64,000 nucleotides of DNA from Lactobacillus sp. ESL0684 (GTDB lineage Bacteria > Bacillota > Bacilli > Lactobacillales > Lactobacillaceae). Every line of letters begins with the position of its first letter. Position 1 is the stretch's first letter. The notes under the pieces were generated by a model. It did not search any database and had not been told where the DNA came from. It saw nothing but the letters and a program-made list of their open reading frames with translations. Shown here one piece after another: positions 33,846 through 44,584 of this stretch. Position numbers and translations under genes: made by a program. The DNA lies in contig NZ_CP113941.1 of the NCBI RefSeq assembly GCF_029392675.1, forward strand, positions 360,001 through 424,000, given 5' to 3'.

Positions 33846-36818
33846 ATGAATAAAAATAAAAAAACTTCAAAAGCTTGGCAAATAATCTGCCTATTAGCTG
33901 CTACTTTTTTTATGTTGGTGCAGATGTACAACCTAAAAGGAGCCGCTGCTAGAACCTCATATTCGTTTATTAATTTTATGCCGAATATGTTGCATAATGC
34001 GACTTTGATAATTGTTCCGTTAGTTTTTGGTGCAGTTTATAGTAAAAAGAAGCAACGTCCTAGTGAAAGCTTTAAGTTTTGGCTGATGGCCATTGTAACT
34101 TTAATCATTTACTACGTCTTATTTTTTATTAAGTCACCAGAACGCTTCAATATGTGGCGTGTTTGGGGAATGTTATTTCCAATTATTACTAGTACTTCTG
34201 TCTTATTTGCTGGTCTATTTTTTAGTTTGCTGGCGCAACCTTATTTGTACGACTTACAGCATCGCCTAACTAAAAAACAAAATTTACTAATTTTGAGTTT
34301 GTTAACGGTCTTAGGCTTTTCTTTAAGTGCCGGTAATTTAACCTTTCAATACTCGCTTTATGGGCTTTATTTAATCTTGTTCTTTAGCTGGGGAATGTTC
34401 TTAGCTAATATAGAAATTCCTCGTAAGCTCTATTGGGCAGGACTAGTTACTGGCTTAGTGTCCTTTTTTGTGGTTTTAATTGGTGTGCCAGGCTTTGATG
34501 CGGTTTATTGGTCACAGATTATCTCTGGCAATGGCGGCGGTGATTGGAATCGGGAATTTTTAAATAACCCTTCTTCACCGTTTATGTTATTAATGGTGAT
34601 TGCAGTCTTTTTACTGTTCAAAAAAGTAATTGTATCTTTTAGCAGTAGACAGATGCACTTATTCATTCCGATAATTATCTTTATGGACGCTCCGATTTCC
34701 AGTAAATTTATGAACGCATTTCGCTTTACGGATTCCTCGGCACTTAACAAATTAATCTTGTTAATCATAATGGCAGTTATTGCTTGGGTTTGGAGTGGTC
34801 TACTTGAGCGATACTTATTTAAAGTTAAGCCATTTGCTAAAGTAATTCATTACCTTAATCAAGAAACGAGCTTGGCTAAGATTTGTGAAACGGCATGGGG
34901 TCATTTTACCAGCTGGGTAATTAGTAATCGGGTTAATTTATTAACTTGGGCCTGGTTTTACGTACTTAGTTTTGCTTCTTTCTTAATTGAATCAGATAAC
35001 TTACGAATTCAGATTAATACAGCTTCGACGATTAATGCGATTGTTTATTTACTAGGAACTAAATTTTTCGCAATTGTGCTGACTACAATCTTTCTTGATG
35101 CCCTATTTTCTGTCTTTTACTTTGTTACAACAAGGTATTGGACGTCTAATATGTTAGTCAGTGTGATTGGTATTGGTTGGGCAGTTGCTAACAAGATTAA
35201 GCTTAACTTACGTGGTGAACCAATCTATCCAACTGAATTAAGTGAAATTGTCAATTTAAATACGCTGTTACCAATGATTGGTAAGACGATGGTCATTGCC
35301 ATTGTGATTGCCTTAGTAGTTGTGATTATTTTAGATATCTTTTTAGAGCATAAATATCCAATTAAGAAAAAAGGTTCGTGGAAGCGGCGTGGAATTTGGG
35401 CACTAATTAGCTTACTCTTGTTTTTGACACCACTACGATTCAATCATGATGGCGGAGTTATTTATCATATTAGTCATGGCTTTGATAATAAGCAGAAATT
35501 TCGTAACCCTGAACGTGATATTCAGGTTAATGGACCAGTTCTTAATTTTCTAAATTATATTGATTTACAGATTATGGATCAACCGGCCAATTATTCTAAA
35601 ACTACGATTAATCATTTAAATGATAAATATGCCAAGGTTGCTAACAAGATTAATAAAACTCGTAAGAATGATCTGGACAAACAAACGATTGTCTTTAATT
35701 TAAGTGAGAGTTTTGTTGATCCGAATACTTTCCCAACGATTAGAATTGATAAGGATGTGCCAAATCCGGTTAAGTTTATCCAATCGATGAAGTCACGTTC
35801 AACTTACGGTACTATGCTTAGTGCCGGTTATGGTGGTGGTACTGCCAATATGGAGTGGGAGACACTTACAGGACTTAATATGGGGCTATTTAAGTCAACT
35901 TTGACGCCATATGTTCAGGTTGTTCCCAATTATGACTTCTATCCAACTATTGGGATGAATTTTGATTATAAGTCGGCAATTCATCCATTCATCGGAACTT
36001 ATTATTCACGGATGGAAGATTATCATCGTTTTAAGTTTGATAAATTTGCTTATGAAGGTTCAAAATATAAGATTGTCGATCAGAAGAAGTTAGGTAAAAA
36101 CAGTTATAATTCTGACTTTACAACTTATAGTAACGGTATGCGTCAGATTAATTCACGTAAAGGTGGACAATTTATTAATCTGATTTCGATTCAAAATCAC
36201 ATGCCATATAATGATTGGTATCCAGATAATGAATACATGGGTAAAGTTTCAGGTGATTTGTTCAAGACAGCTGCTGTACGTGAACAGATGTCAACTTATA
36301 TCAAGGGTACTCAATATACAGATAAAGCTGTTAAGCAATTTATTGGTCAAATCGATCAGGTTAAGAAGCCAATTACTTTGGTCTTCTACGGTGATCATTA
36401 TCCAAGTATTTTATCGCAAAATTACACAGCCAAATACCCATTACAGATGCATTCAACCCGTTACTTTATCTATTCTAATAAGTATGCACGTGAACATGGT
36501 GCCAAAACTAGACTGCCACGCAAGGCCAATAATTATGTCAATACTAGTGACTTCATTGCCATGATGCTAGAACAGACAGACTCTAAAGTGACACCATATC
36601 AAGCATTGCTAACTGAGGTCCATAAGAAACTGCCAGCTATTTCAATTAACTTCAAAGGTGATAAAGGTTTTGAGTTAATTGGACGTAAGGGTCAGGTTGT
36701 TGATCCTAAATCATTGACTAAGAAGCAACAAGAATTGTTAGCTGATTATGAAATGATTCAATATGATATGACTTCTGGCAAGGCTTATGGATTAGAGAGT
36801 AAAGGTTTTTACAAATAA
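33846..36818 (+). CDS. Large LtaS-type polyglycerol-phosphate transferase with extra N-terminal membrane module
   Basis: A 990-residue protein. About nine membrane helices occupy residues 1-340, a second group of five (about 365-550) resembles the LtaS membrane part, and an extracellular sulfatase-fold domain follows (about 600-930). The catalytic set matches LtaS in spacing: E621, T666 (GGGTANMEWE), H785 (QNHMPY), D850-H851 (GDHYPS). E to T is 45 residues, as in LtaS (E255, T300). Such enzymes transfer glycerol phosphate from phosphatidylglycerol. The long N-terminus and the LCP neighbour recall GacH-type enzymes that decorate wall polysaccharide. The SD is weak. Confidence 0.87.
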   Translation: MNKNKKTSKAWQIICLLAATFFMLVQMYNLKGAAARTSYSFINFMPNMLHNATLIIVPLVFGAVYSKKKQRPSESFKFWLMAIVTLIIYYVLFFIKSPERFNMWRVWGMLFPIITSTSVLFAGLFFSLLAQPYLYDLQHRLTKKQNLLILSLLTVLGFSLSAGNLTFQYSLYGLYLILFFSWGMFLANIEIPRKLYWAGLVTGLVSFFVVLIGVPGFDAVYWSQIISGNGGGDWNREFLNNPSSPFMLLMVIAVFLLFKKVIVSFSSRQMHLFIPIIIFMDAPISSKFMNAFRFTDSSALNKLILLIIMAVIAWVWSGLLERYLFKVKPFAKVIHYLNQETSLAKICETAWGHFTSWVISNRVNLLTWAWFYVLSFASFLIESDNLRIQINTASTINAIVYLLGTKFFAIVLTTIFLDALFSVFYFVTTRYWTSNMLVSVIGIGWAVANKIKLNLRGEPIYPTELSEIVNLNTLLPMIGKTMVIAIVIALVVVIILDIFLEHKYPIKKKGSWKRRGIWALISLLLFLTPLRFNHDGGVIYHISHGFDNKQKFRNPERDIQVNGPVLNFLNYIDLQIMDQPANYSKTTINHLNDKYAKVANKINKTRKNDLDKQTIVFNLSESFVDPNTFPTIRIDKDVPNPVKFIQSMKSRSTYGTMLSAGYGGGTANMEWETLTGLNMGLFKSTLTPYVQVVPNYDFYPTIGMNFDYKSAIHPFIGTYYSRMEDYHRFKFDKFAYEGSKYKIVDQKKLGKNSYNSDFTTYSNGMRQINSRKGGQFINLISIQNHMPYNDWYPDNEYMGKVSGDLFKTAAVREQMSTYIKGTQYTDKAVKQFIGQIDQVKKPITLVFYGDHYPSILSQNYTAKYPLQMHSTRYFIYSNKYAREHGAKTRLPRKANNYVNTSDFIAMMLEQTDSKVTPYQALLTEVHKKLPAISINFKGDKGFELIGRKGQVVDPKSLTKKQQELLADYEMIQYDMTSGKAYGLESKGFYK

Positions 36819-36830
36819 ATTGGACTAGTA

Positions 36831-36859
36831 TTGACTAATTAGAAATAAATTAGTATTAT
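36831..36859 (+). promoter_or_regulatory. SigA-type promoter of the T-box/tyrS unit
   Basis: TTGACT at 36831-36836, a 17-bp spacer and TATTAT at 36854-36859, ending about 14 bp before the first T-box stem. Confidence 0.75.
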
Positions 36860-36871
36860 CATTTGTAATAA

Positions 36872-37072
36872 ATTTAAGTAGTGCTTCGACTCAGAGAACA
36901 GAGAACTAGCGGTAGGTGTGAGCTAGGCAGGTTGTGGTTACGAATTACTGATGGGGTGGTTACCTTAGAAACCAAGTTGAGACACGTGATAGTACGTGAA
37001 CGTGGGTGGTACCGCGGCTAAGAAGTAATTTAGTCGTCCCTAGATTCTTAATTGAATCTAGGGACGTTTTTT
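36872..37072 (+). ncRNA. T-box leader of tyrS (tyrosyl-tRNA sensing)
   Basis: The leader has a Stem I region with AGTA on the 5' side, GGTGTGAGCTAGG in the distal part, and a UAC tyrosine codon after GAAT (36946-36948); a second UAC lies at 36939-36941. The T-box sequence TGGGTGGTACCGCGG is at 37004-37018. The terminator is a 13-bp perfect stem (CGTCCCTAGATTC with GAATCTAGGGACG, 37035-37066) plus T6. Uncharged tRNA-Tyr would stabilise the antiterminator and allow transcription of tyrS. Confidence 0.95.
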
Positions 37073-37085
37073 ATTGGAGGAAAAA

Positions 37086-38348
37086 ATGGCAAATTTTGAT
37101 ATTATTGAGGACTTAAAATGGCGTGGCGCCATTAATCAAGAAACTGATGAAGCAGGACTACGTGAATATTTGCAAACTCATGATGATCTAGCTTTATATT
37201 GCGGAGTTGACCCGACTGGTGATTCGCTGCATATTGGACACTTAATTCCCTTTATGATCTTAAAAAGATTCCAAGAGGCAGGCTATCATCCAGTAATCAT
37301 TATCGGTGGTGGTACTGGTGCGATTGGTGATCCTTCTGGTCGAAAATCTGAGAGAGTTTTGCAAACAGCTGAGCAGGTAAAGCACAACGAGCAAGCATTA
37401 ACTACTCAAATGGAACAGTTGTTTGGTACTGAAAATTTTGAAATTGTAAATAATATTGAATGGTTAGGTAAAATTGGGTTAATTGACTTTTTACGTGATT
37501 ACAGTAAATTTTTCCAAGTTAATACGATGCTGAATAAGGACGTAATTGCTAGCCGTTTGGACAGTGGAATTTCTTTTACTGAATTTGCCTATCAAATTTT
37601 GCAAGCAATTGATTTTTATCAGCTAAATAAAAATTATGGCGTACAACTACAAATTGGTGGTAGTGACCAATGGGGCAATATTACTGCCGGGATTGATCTA
37701 ATTCACAAGCTAGCGGGACCTGATCAGCAAGCATTTGGTCTAACGATCCCGCTAATGCTTAAGGCAGACGGCACTAAGTTTGGTAAGTCAGCTGGAGGAG
37801 CAGTTTGGCTTGATCCAGAGAAGACTAGTCCGTATGAGTTTTATCAATTTTGGATCAATCAAGATGATCGTGATGTAGTCAAGTATCTTAAGTACTTTAC
37901 TTTCTTGAGTCGCGAAGAAATTGAAGATTTAGCGCAGGAGACTGAAAAAGAACCTTGGAAGCGAACTGCACAAAAACGATTGGCTGAAGAAGTAACTAGG
38001 TTTGTTCATGGGGATTCTGGACTTAGTGAAGCACAAATGATCACTCAGTCGCTATTTTCTGGTGATATCAAGAATTTATCTGTTAAGCAGATTGAGCAAG
38101 GTCTTAAGAGTGCACCAGCTGCAGTTGCTGAGGATAAACCACAAAATATTATTGACTTTTTAGTTGATACTAAGATTGAACCTTCTAAACGCCAAGCCCG
38201 TGAAGATGTCAAAAATGGTGCAATTTATCTAAACGGCGACCGTCAACAATCAGTTGATTTCGAAGTCAATCCTAGTTCAGCATTTGCTGGAAAATATGTT
38301 ATTGTTCGTAAGGGCAAGAAGAAGTATACTCTGGTTACAATTAAATAG
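37086..38348 (+). CDS. tyrS: Tyrosyl-tRNA synthetase
   Basis: A 420-residue class I synthetase. HIGH-type motif is LHIGHL, the tyrosine site includes QLQIGGSDQWGNI, and KFGKS is the KMSKS equivalent of bacterial-type TyrRS. The C-terminal 80 residues hold an S4 RNA-binding domain (SKRQAREDVKNGAIYLNG). The start is the ATG at 37086, with GGAGG 5 bp upstream just after the T-box terminator; the TTG at 37074 is not plausible. Controlled by the T-box upstream. Confidence 0.97.
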   Translation: MANFDIIEDLKWRGAINQETDEAGLREYLQTHDDLALYCGVDPTGDSLHIGHLIPFMILKRFQEAGYHPVIIIGGGTGAIGDPSGRKSERVLQTAEQVKHNEQALTTQMEQLFGTENFEIVNNIEWLGKIGLIDFLRDYSKFFQVNTMLNKDVIASRLDSGISFTEFAYQILQAIDFYQLNKNYGVQLQIGGSDQWGNITAGIDLIHKLAGPDQQAFGLTIPLMLKADGTKFGKSAGGAVWLDPEKTSPYEFYQFWINQDDRDVVKYLKYFTFLSREEIEDLAQETEKEPWKRTAQKRLAEEVTRFVHGDSGLSEAQMITQSLFSGDIKNLSVKQIEQGLKSAPAAVAEDKPQNIIDFLVDTKIEPSKRQAREDVKNGAIYLNGDRQQSVDFEVNPSSAFAGKYVIVRKGKKKYTLVTIK

Positions 38349-38417
38349 TTTAAAAATGACAATCTTTGACTAAATTAGTGGTATGCTTAAACAAAATTGT
38401 TTTAGGGAGGAAGCAGA

Positions 38418-38747
38418 ATGGCTGCAGAGCAAATGTTGGTAACAACTACGGAGAACATACCCGGTCGAGAATATGAAATTGTCGGTGAAGTTTTTGGGTT
38501 AACAACTCAATCCAAGAATTTTATTAAAGATTTTGGTGCGGGACTGAAATCAATGATTGGTGGAGAAATCCGCAGTTATACTAAAATGATGGAAGAATCA
38601 CGTAATAAGGCTTTGAGTCGCATGCGGCAAGCTGCTCAAGATAAAGGTGCAGATGCAATCGTCATGATGCGCTTTGATTCTGGGTCAATCGGTGGTGATA
38701 TGCAGTCTGTTATAGCCTACGGGACAGCTGTTAAGTTTAAAGATTAA
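38418..38747 (+). CDS. YbjQ/UPF0145 family protein
   Basis: A 109-residue protein of the YbjQ (UPF0145, heavy-metal-binding domain) family. Family blocks are [37 protein letters not shown] and [20 protein letters not shown]. These proteins form pentameric rings; metal binding was proposed but the role is unknown. AGGGAGG lies 8-9 bp before the ATG. Confidence 0.9.
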   Translation: MAAEQMLVTTTENIPGREYEIVGEVFGLTTQSKNFIKDFGAGLKSMIGGEIRSYTKMMEESRNKALSRMRQAAQDKGADAIVMMRFDSGSIGGDMQSVIAYGTAVKFKD

Positions 38748-38762
38748 TCAAATGAAGAAGAT

Positions 38763-38798
38763 AAAAGCTGCTGAGAATTTTTTCTCAGCAGCTTTTTT
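38763..38798. terminator. Bidirectional intrinsic terminator (YbjQ gene and TetR gene)
   Basis: AAAAGCTGCTGAGAA pairs with TTCTCAGCAGCTTTT around T4, followed by T-runs on both strands. It overlaps the last bases of the TetR gene. Confidence 0.9.
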
Positions 38799-39387
38799 AG
38801 TTTGTTTCTTTAAGGTTAATGTTTGTACTATTCTTTAAGCACTTAATAATAATATCGGCAATATTTTCTACTGAAGATGTTGGACTTTCATAGAACCACC
38901 ATTTTAAGATTTGCATGATCGAAGCAGAGTATAAATTTGCTTGTAAGTTGTTAAATTTTTCATCATGATGATCATTGGTTAAAATGTGTGTTTTAAATTT
39001 TTGGGCTAACTTTGTTTGCATTTCGTTGAAAACGTCAAGTTCAAGATTGGTTGACCAAAGAATATTTAGCCAGTCTTTATGGTGAAAAATGGGTAAGAGA
39101 ATTTTGATTAATCTATTGCGATAGTGTGCTAAATTATCACTTTTACTTGGATTTAAAAAAGAAACATTAAGATAATTTACGAAACTTTTGAGCGTTTCCT
39201 GTACCATCGTATCTCTTAAGTCGTATTTGTCTTGATAATATTTGTAAAAGGTTGACTTATTAATCATCATTGCTTGGGTCAGATCTTGAATGGTTAATTT
39301 TGAAAAAGTTTTTTTACTAATGCATTCAGCAAACCCTTTTTGAATGGTTAATTTAGTTTTTCTAACTCGTAAGTCTTCTGTTGCCAT
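38797..39387 (-). CDS. TetR/AcrR family regulator, divergent from the beta-glucoside operon
   Basis: A 196-residue regulator. The N-terminal helix-turn-helix (about 25-50) reads KLTIQDLTQAMMINKSTFYKYYQDKYDL, a typical TetR pattern. The C-terminal ligand domain is close to the TetR_C group that follows YxxxxxL with FVNYLN. It is divergent from the beta-glucoside PTS gene across 166 bp that contain a long perfect dyad (39434-39484), so it probably represses or activates that operon and itself. AAAAGGA lies upstream of the start on the minus strand. Confidence 0.88.
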   Translation of the reverse strand: MATEDLRVRKTKLTIQKGFAECISKKTFSKLTIQDLTQAMMINKSTFYKYYQDKYDLRDTMVQETLKSFVNYLNVSFLNPSKSDNLAHYRNRLIKILLPIFHHKDWLNILWSTNLELDVFNEMQTKLAQKFKTHILTNDHHDEKFNNLQANLYSASIMQILKWWFYESPTSSVENIADIIIKCLKNSTNINLKETN

Positions 39388-39433
39388 GAATTGTGTCCTT
39401 TTTACTAAATAGTTGCACCGTATATTTTAACTT

Positions 39434-39484
39434 AAAAGTTCAATAAGCAACAGATTTAATATTAAAGTTGCTTATCAGACTTTT
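39434..39484. promoter_or_regulatory. Long symmetric dyad, candidate TetR operator
   Basis: Two nested pairs of arms share one centre at 39459: AAAAGT (39434-39439) with ACTTTT (39479-39484), and ATAAGCAAC (39443-39451) with GTTGCTTAT (39467-39475). All 15 pairs are perfect. It lies midway between the divergent TetR and PTS starts. Confidence 0.65.
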
Positions 39485-39553
39485 AGCTTAAATTTAGTGA
39501 TTTTTTTGAAACCGCAGTCATGATAAATTTATTGGTAGAAAGAGAGGAACTTT

Positions 39554-41389
39554 ATGAATTATCAAAAAGTAGCTCAAGAAATTCTACATTTTTTGGGTAA
39601 TGAAACAAATATTGATCAAGTAACTCATTGCTCGACTCGATTACGAATAAATGTGATTGATTTTAATAAGGTGAGTTTGCCTGATATTAAAAAAATTGCT
39701 GGTGTAGTTGATGCGGTTTATCAGGCTGGACAGGTACAAGTAGTTATTGGACCAAATGTTGCTAAGGTTTATGAAGCATTTGTGGAATTGCTGCCTAAAG
39801 TTAATCAGACTAATTTAAGTAGTCAGCCTCGAGAAAAAAAGGGAATATTCTCACGGCTGATTGAATTTATTTCTGGTAGTTTTACGCCAATTTTACCAGT
39901 AATTATTGGTGGTGGACTATTAAAGGGCTTTATTGCCATTTTTGTTGCCCTTAACTTATTAACTACAACCAGTCAAAATTATAAAATACTATCTTTGATT
40001 GCTGATGCAAGTTTTCAGTTCTTGCCAGTATTATTGGCTTATACTGCTGCTAAAAAATTAAAGGCAAATCCGTTTATTGCAGTAACTTTGGCGGGGGTGC
40101 TATTACATCCCACTTTTGCTGCGATGGTAAATAGTGGCCATCAAATTGCTTTGTTTGGCTTACCAATTAAGGCGGTCAATTATGGCTCAAGTGTAATTCC
40201 AATTTTGTTGATTGTTTATGTTCAATCTAAAATAGAAAAATGGCTGAATAGTATTTTTAACGATACTGTTGCGATGTTTGCGACTCCGACAATTTCGATT
40301 ACAGTCAATGCTATTTTAGGCTTAGTTGTTTTAGGACCACTTGGCGGCTATGTAGGCGACTTACTAGGAATGGCAATCGCATTTTTGAATAGTACGGTTC
40401 CATGGCTTGCACCAACTATTTTAGGTGCTTTTTCACCATTATTGGTCATGATGGGTATGCATTATTCAATGTTTCCGATTGCTTTACAATCAATTGCCAA
40501 GTTTGGCTATGATTCTTTCTTTACACCAGCTGGATTGTGCGCCAATATGGCTCAAGCGGGAGCGGGTTTTGCTGTGGCGGTTAGAAATAAGCAAAGTAAA
40601 CTTCGTTCGACCGCAGTTTCAACCTCAATTACCGCGCTGTTGGGAATTACCGAGCCAGTGTTATATGGGGTTAACTTAAAACTGAAAAAGCCACTTTATG
40701 CCGCTATAATTGGTGGCGCTGCTGGTGGCTTGTATGCTGGGTTAACTTTTGTAACTTCAACCGCTATGGCTAGCCCAGGTATTTTAGCCTTGGCTTTGTT
40801 TGCTAAAACGCCGCAAAATCTTTTGAATGCGATAATTGCCATGATCATTTCGCTAGTTGTTTCCTTTGTTGCTGGCTTGTTAATTATTAAAGCAGATGCT
40901 TCAACTGGTACGGCTGTTGTAACCAATGAGCAAACTGCTACGTTAACAGCTATTACCGCTGGACAAGTAGTTGATTTGGCAAAAGTTAACGATGAAACCT
41001 TTGCTAGTGGTGCTTTAGGAACAGGGTTAGCATTTAACTCAAAAACTGGCGATATTTTTGCACCGGTAGCTGGGAAATTAACATTGGTTTTTCCAACTAA
41101 GCATGCCTTAGGGATTACGACCGCAGATGGATTAGAAATTCTAATTCATTTGGGGATTAATACCGTTGAACTTAACGGAAAATATTTTACTAATTATGTT
41201 GAAAAAGATAGCCAAGTTTTTCAAGGGCAAAAGTTAGCACATTATGATGTTAATGCAATTAAGCAAGCTGGTTATGATCCAATTGCCATGATGATTATTA
41301 CTAACTCAGGCAAACGAACTTTAGCATTAACAGCTAAGGCTGGTAGTGAGATTTTAGAAAAACAAACTGTGTTTAAAGTAACGGATTAA
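39554..41389 (+). CDS. PTS beta-glucoside EIIBCA
   Basis: A 611-residue fused permease of the glucose superfamily, beta-glucoside type. EIIB comes first with the phospho-cysteine C26 in VTHCSTRLRI, then EIIC with about ten membrane segments (about 105-450), then EIIA (about 475-611) with H532 in ILIHLGINTV. It imports and phosphorylates aryl- or alkyl-beta-glucosides or cellobiose-like sugars. AGAGAGGA lies upstream. There is no BglG-type antiterminator gene nor RAT-like leader; the TetR neighbour takes the regulatory place. It heads a three-gene operon. Confidence 0.94.
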   Translation: MNYQKVAQEILHFLGNETNIDQVTHCSTRLRINVIDFNKVSLPDIKKIAGVVDAVYQAGQVQVVIGPNVAKVYEAFVELLPKVNQTNLSSQPREKKGIFSRLIEFISGSFTPILPVIIGGGLLKGFIAIFVALNLLTTTSQNYKILSLIADASFQFLPVLLAYTAAKKLKANPFIAVTLAGVLLHPTFAAMVNSGHQIALFGLPIKAVNYGSSVIPILLIVYVQSKIEKWLNSIFNDTVAMFATPTISITVNAILGLVVLGPLGGYVGDLLGMAIAFLNSTVPWLAPTILGAFSPLLVMMGMHYSMFPIALQSIAKFGYDSFFTPAGLCANMAQAGAGFAVAVRNKQSKLRSTAVSTSITALLGITEPVLYGVNLKLKKPLYAAIIGGAAGGLYAGLTFVTSTAMASPGILALALFAKTPQNLLNAIIAMIISLVVSFVAGLLIIKADASTGTAVVTNEQTATLTAITAGQVVDLAKVNDETFASGALGTGLAFNSKTGDIFAPVAGKLTLVFPTKHALGITTADGLEILIHLGINTVELNGKYFTNYVEKDSQVFQGQKLAHYDVNAIKQAGYDPIAMMIITNSGKRTLALTAKAGSEILEKQTVFKVTD

Positions 41390-41398
41390 GGAGCAATA

Positions 41399-43143
<1,745 letters not shown>

Positions 43144-43144
43144 T

Positions 43145-43182
43145 AAACGGGCTATTAGCATAAACGCTAGTAGCCTGTTTTG
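43145..43182 (+). terminator. Intrinsic terminator of the beta-glucoside operon
   Basis: ACGGGCTA-x-TAGC pairs with GCTA-x-TAGCCTGT across a short loop with one bulge and leads into T4GT3. Confidence 0.7.
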
Positions 43183-43241
43183 TTTAATCAGCGTTGTAAT
43201 TATCGGCTACCAAAAATGCTGCTTTCTGGTACAATAAAGAT

Positions 43242-43314
43242 GCCACTTTAGCTCAGAAGGTAGAGCACCGCCGTGGTAAGGAGGAGGTCCCCAGTTCAAA
43301 TCTGGGAAGTGGCT
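43242..43314 (+). tRNA. tRNA-Thr (anticodon GGT)
   Basis: A full cloverleaf: acceptor GCCACTT with AAGTGGC, D-stem GCTC/GAGC with AGAAGGTA loop, anticodon loop GTGGTAA (GGT), variable AGGTC, T-stem CCCAG/CTGGG with TTCAAAT. The anticodon stem CCGCC/GGAGG has a central G-A mismatch. The discriminator base is T and CCA is not encoded. TACAAT (43230-43235) upstream may be its -10 box. No terminator separates it from the HD gene, so both may share a transcript. Confidence 0.9.
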
Positions 43315-43343
43315 TGATTAATCTAAAGAAAGGAAGATTAGAG

Positions 43344-43997
43344 TTGGATTTAACACGAGTAGTTGATTTTGTTAAGACAGAATTAAAAGACGAAAAGACT
43401 GGTCATGACTTTTACCATGGTCAGCGTGTGGCACATTTAGCTAGTAAATTGTATCTAAAAGATGAACCAGGTGCCCATCAGGATAGTCGCATGGTTGCAA
43501 TTATTCAGACGGCTGGCTATTTACATGACACGATTGATGAGAAGATTTGTCCTGACCCCAGCCGTGTTTTAGCAGAAATTGAAGCTTTGCTAGCAGAGAT
43601 GGCTTTTACTGAATTGGAAATTAAAGATATTCTGTTTACTATGCAGCACATGTCTTTTTCTAAAAATATTGAGCACCATTATCAATTACCATTATCAGGA
43701 CAATATGTTCAAGATGCTGATCGAATTGAGAGCCTCGGTGCAATGGGAATTGCCCGTGCCTTTACCTATGGCGGTGCGCATGGCAATGTGATATATGATC
43801 CACAGATTAAGCCAGCAAAATTAACGAGTCATGCTCAGTATCGTAAGCATACAGAAACAACGATTAATCATTTTTATGAAAAGCTGTTTAAGCTAGAGCA
43901 GCTAATGAATACAGTTGGTGGTCAAAAAGAGGCACATCAGCGAACTGAATATATGCGTGATTTTGTTAATAAATTTATGCAAGAGTGGGAAGTTTAA
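43344..43997 (+). CDS. HD-domain phosphohydrolase
   Basis: A 217-residue protein of the HD superfamily, of the type with H in TGHDFYHGQRVAHLA and the HD pair in AGYLHDTID; VQDADRIESLGAMGIARAF carries the last conserved Asp. It would hydrolyse a phosphate ester, probably of a nucleotide. I choose the TTG at 43344, which has AAAGGA 9 bp upstream; the frame stays open back into the tRNA gene, but a start there is not plausible. The Nudix gene follows after 1 bp, so the two house-cleaning phosphohydrolases are co-expressed. Confidence 0.87.
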   Translation: MDLTRVVDFVKTELKDEKTGHDFYHGQRVAHLASKLYLKDEPGAHQDSRMVAIIQTAGYLHDTIDEKICPDPSRVLAEIEALLAEMAFTELEIKDILFTMQHMSFSKNIEHHYQLPLSGQYVQDADRIESLGAMGIARAFTYGGAHGNVIYDPQIKPAKLTSHAQYRKHTETTINHFYEKLFKLEQLMNTVGGQKEAHQRTEYMRDFVNKFMQEWEV

Positions 43998-43998
43998 A

Positions 43999-44409
43999 AT
44001 GCGTGCTCGTGTGATTATCCATAATCCCCAAACTGATGCAGTCTTATTAATCCACCGTTTTAAGAACGGACGTGAATACTGGGTAGTGCCAGGTGGCGGC
44101 GCGCAAGGTGTAGAACTTCCTGTGCAAACTGCAATTCGTGAAATTACTGAGGAGTTACAAATTAAATTTAAACCTAGTGATTTGAAGGAAGCATTTGCCT
44201 TATCTGAAGACGAAGTAGAGCAGCAAATTTTCTTTTTGGGTCAAGTTATTAGTAGTGACGCTCCTAAAATTAGTGGTGAAGAGGCTGCTAGAATAAGTGA
44301 AAGTAATGTCTACATACCTACTTGGGTTAATTTAGCTGATTTGGAGCAGCTTAATTTACAGCCAAGCCAGCTAACTGCAAGACTTCAGCAAATCTTGAAA
44401 ATTAAGTAA
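43999..44409 (+). CDS. Nudix hydrolase
   Basis: A 136-residue protein with a Nudix box G-x5-E-x7-RE-x2-EE at GGAQGVELPVQTAIREITEEL; the glycine usually found near the end is replaced by Q. It hydrolyses nucleoside diphosphate derivatives, with unknown substrate. The ATG at 43999 follows the HD stop by one base. Upstream in-frame starts inside the HD gene are less likely. A terminator follows. Confidence 0.88.
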   Translation: MRARVIIHNPQTDAVLLIHRFKNGREYWVVPGGGAQGVELPVQTAIREITEELQIKFKPSDLKEAFALSEDEVEQQIFFLGQVISSDAPKISGEEAARISESNVYIPTWVNLADLEQLNLQPSQLTARLQQILKIK

Positions 44410-44437
44410 TAGACCAACGTAAAGTTGGTCTATTTTG
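44408..44437 (+). terminator. Intrinsic terminator of the HD-Nudix transcript
   Basis: AATAGACCAAC pairs with GTTGGTCTATT around a 5-base loop, followed by TTTG. Confidence 0.85.
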
Positions 44438-44457
44438 TTAATCATTTTAAAAATAAA

Positions 44458-44556
44458 GTTCGTATTTTATTTAAAATTATCAAATTAAAAAATAAATTCA
44501 GTTTTAGTATTGCAATTATGCGTACTTTTATATTATTATTGGGTAAAATAGTTCGT
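44458..44556 (+). promoter_or_regulatory. Promoter and three CGTA/GTTCGT boxes before the first BMP gene
   Basis: GTTCGTATTT at 44458, GCGTACTTTT at 44520 and GTTCGTTAAT at 44551. The promoter is TTGCAA (44510-44515), an 18-bp spacer and TATTAT (44534-44539), so the middle box lies in the spacer. The same layout, base for base in spacing, recurs before the ABC ATPase gene (46989-47087). GTTCG with flanking A/T resembles half of the Gram-positive PurR box; the regulator is not identified. Confidence 0.6.
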
Positions 44557-44584
44557 TAATGATTTATGTGGAGGTTTACGAATC

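Noticed and set aside
43314-43343. HD protein start inside the tRNA 3' end (TTG at 43314)
   Set aside because: No ribosome binding site fits, and a TTG with AAAGGA at the right distance lies at 43344.
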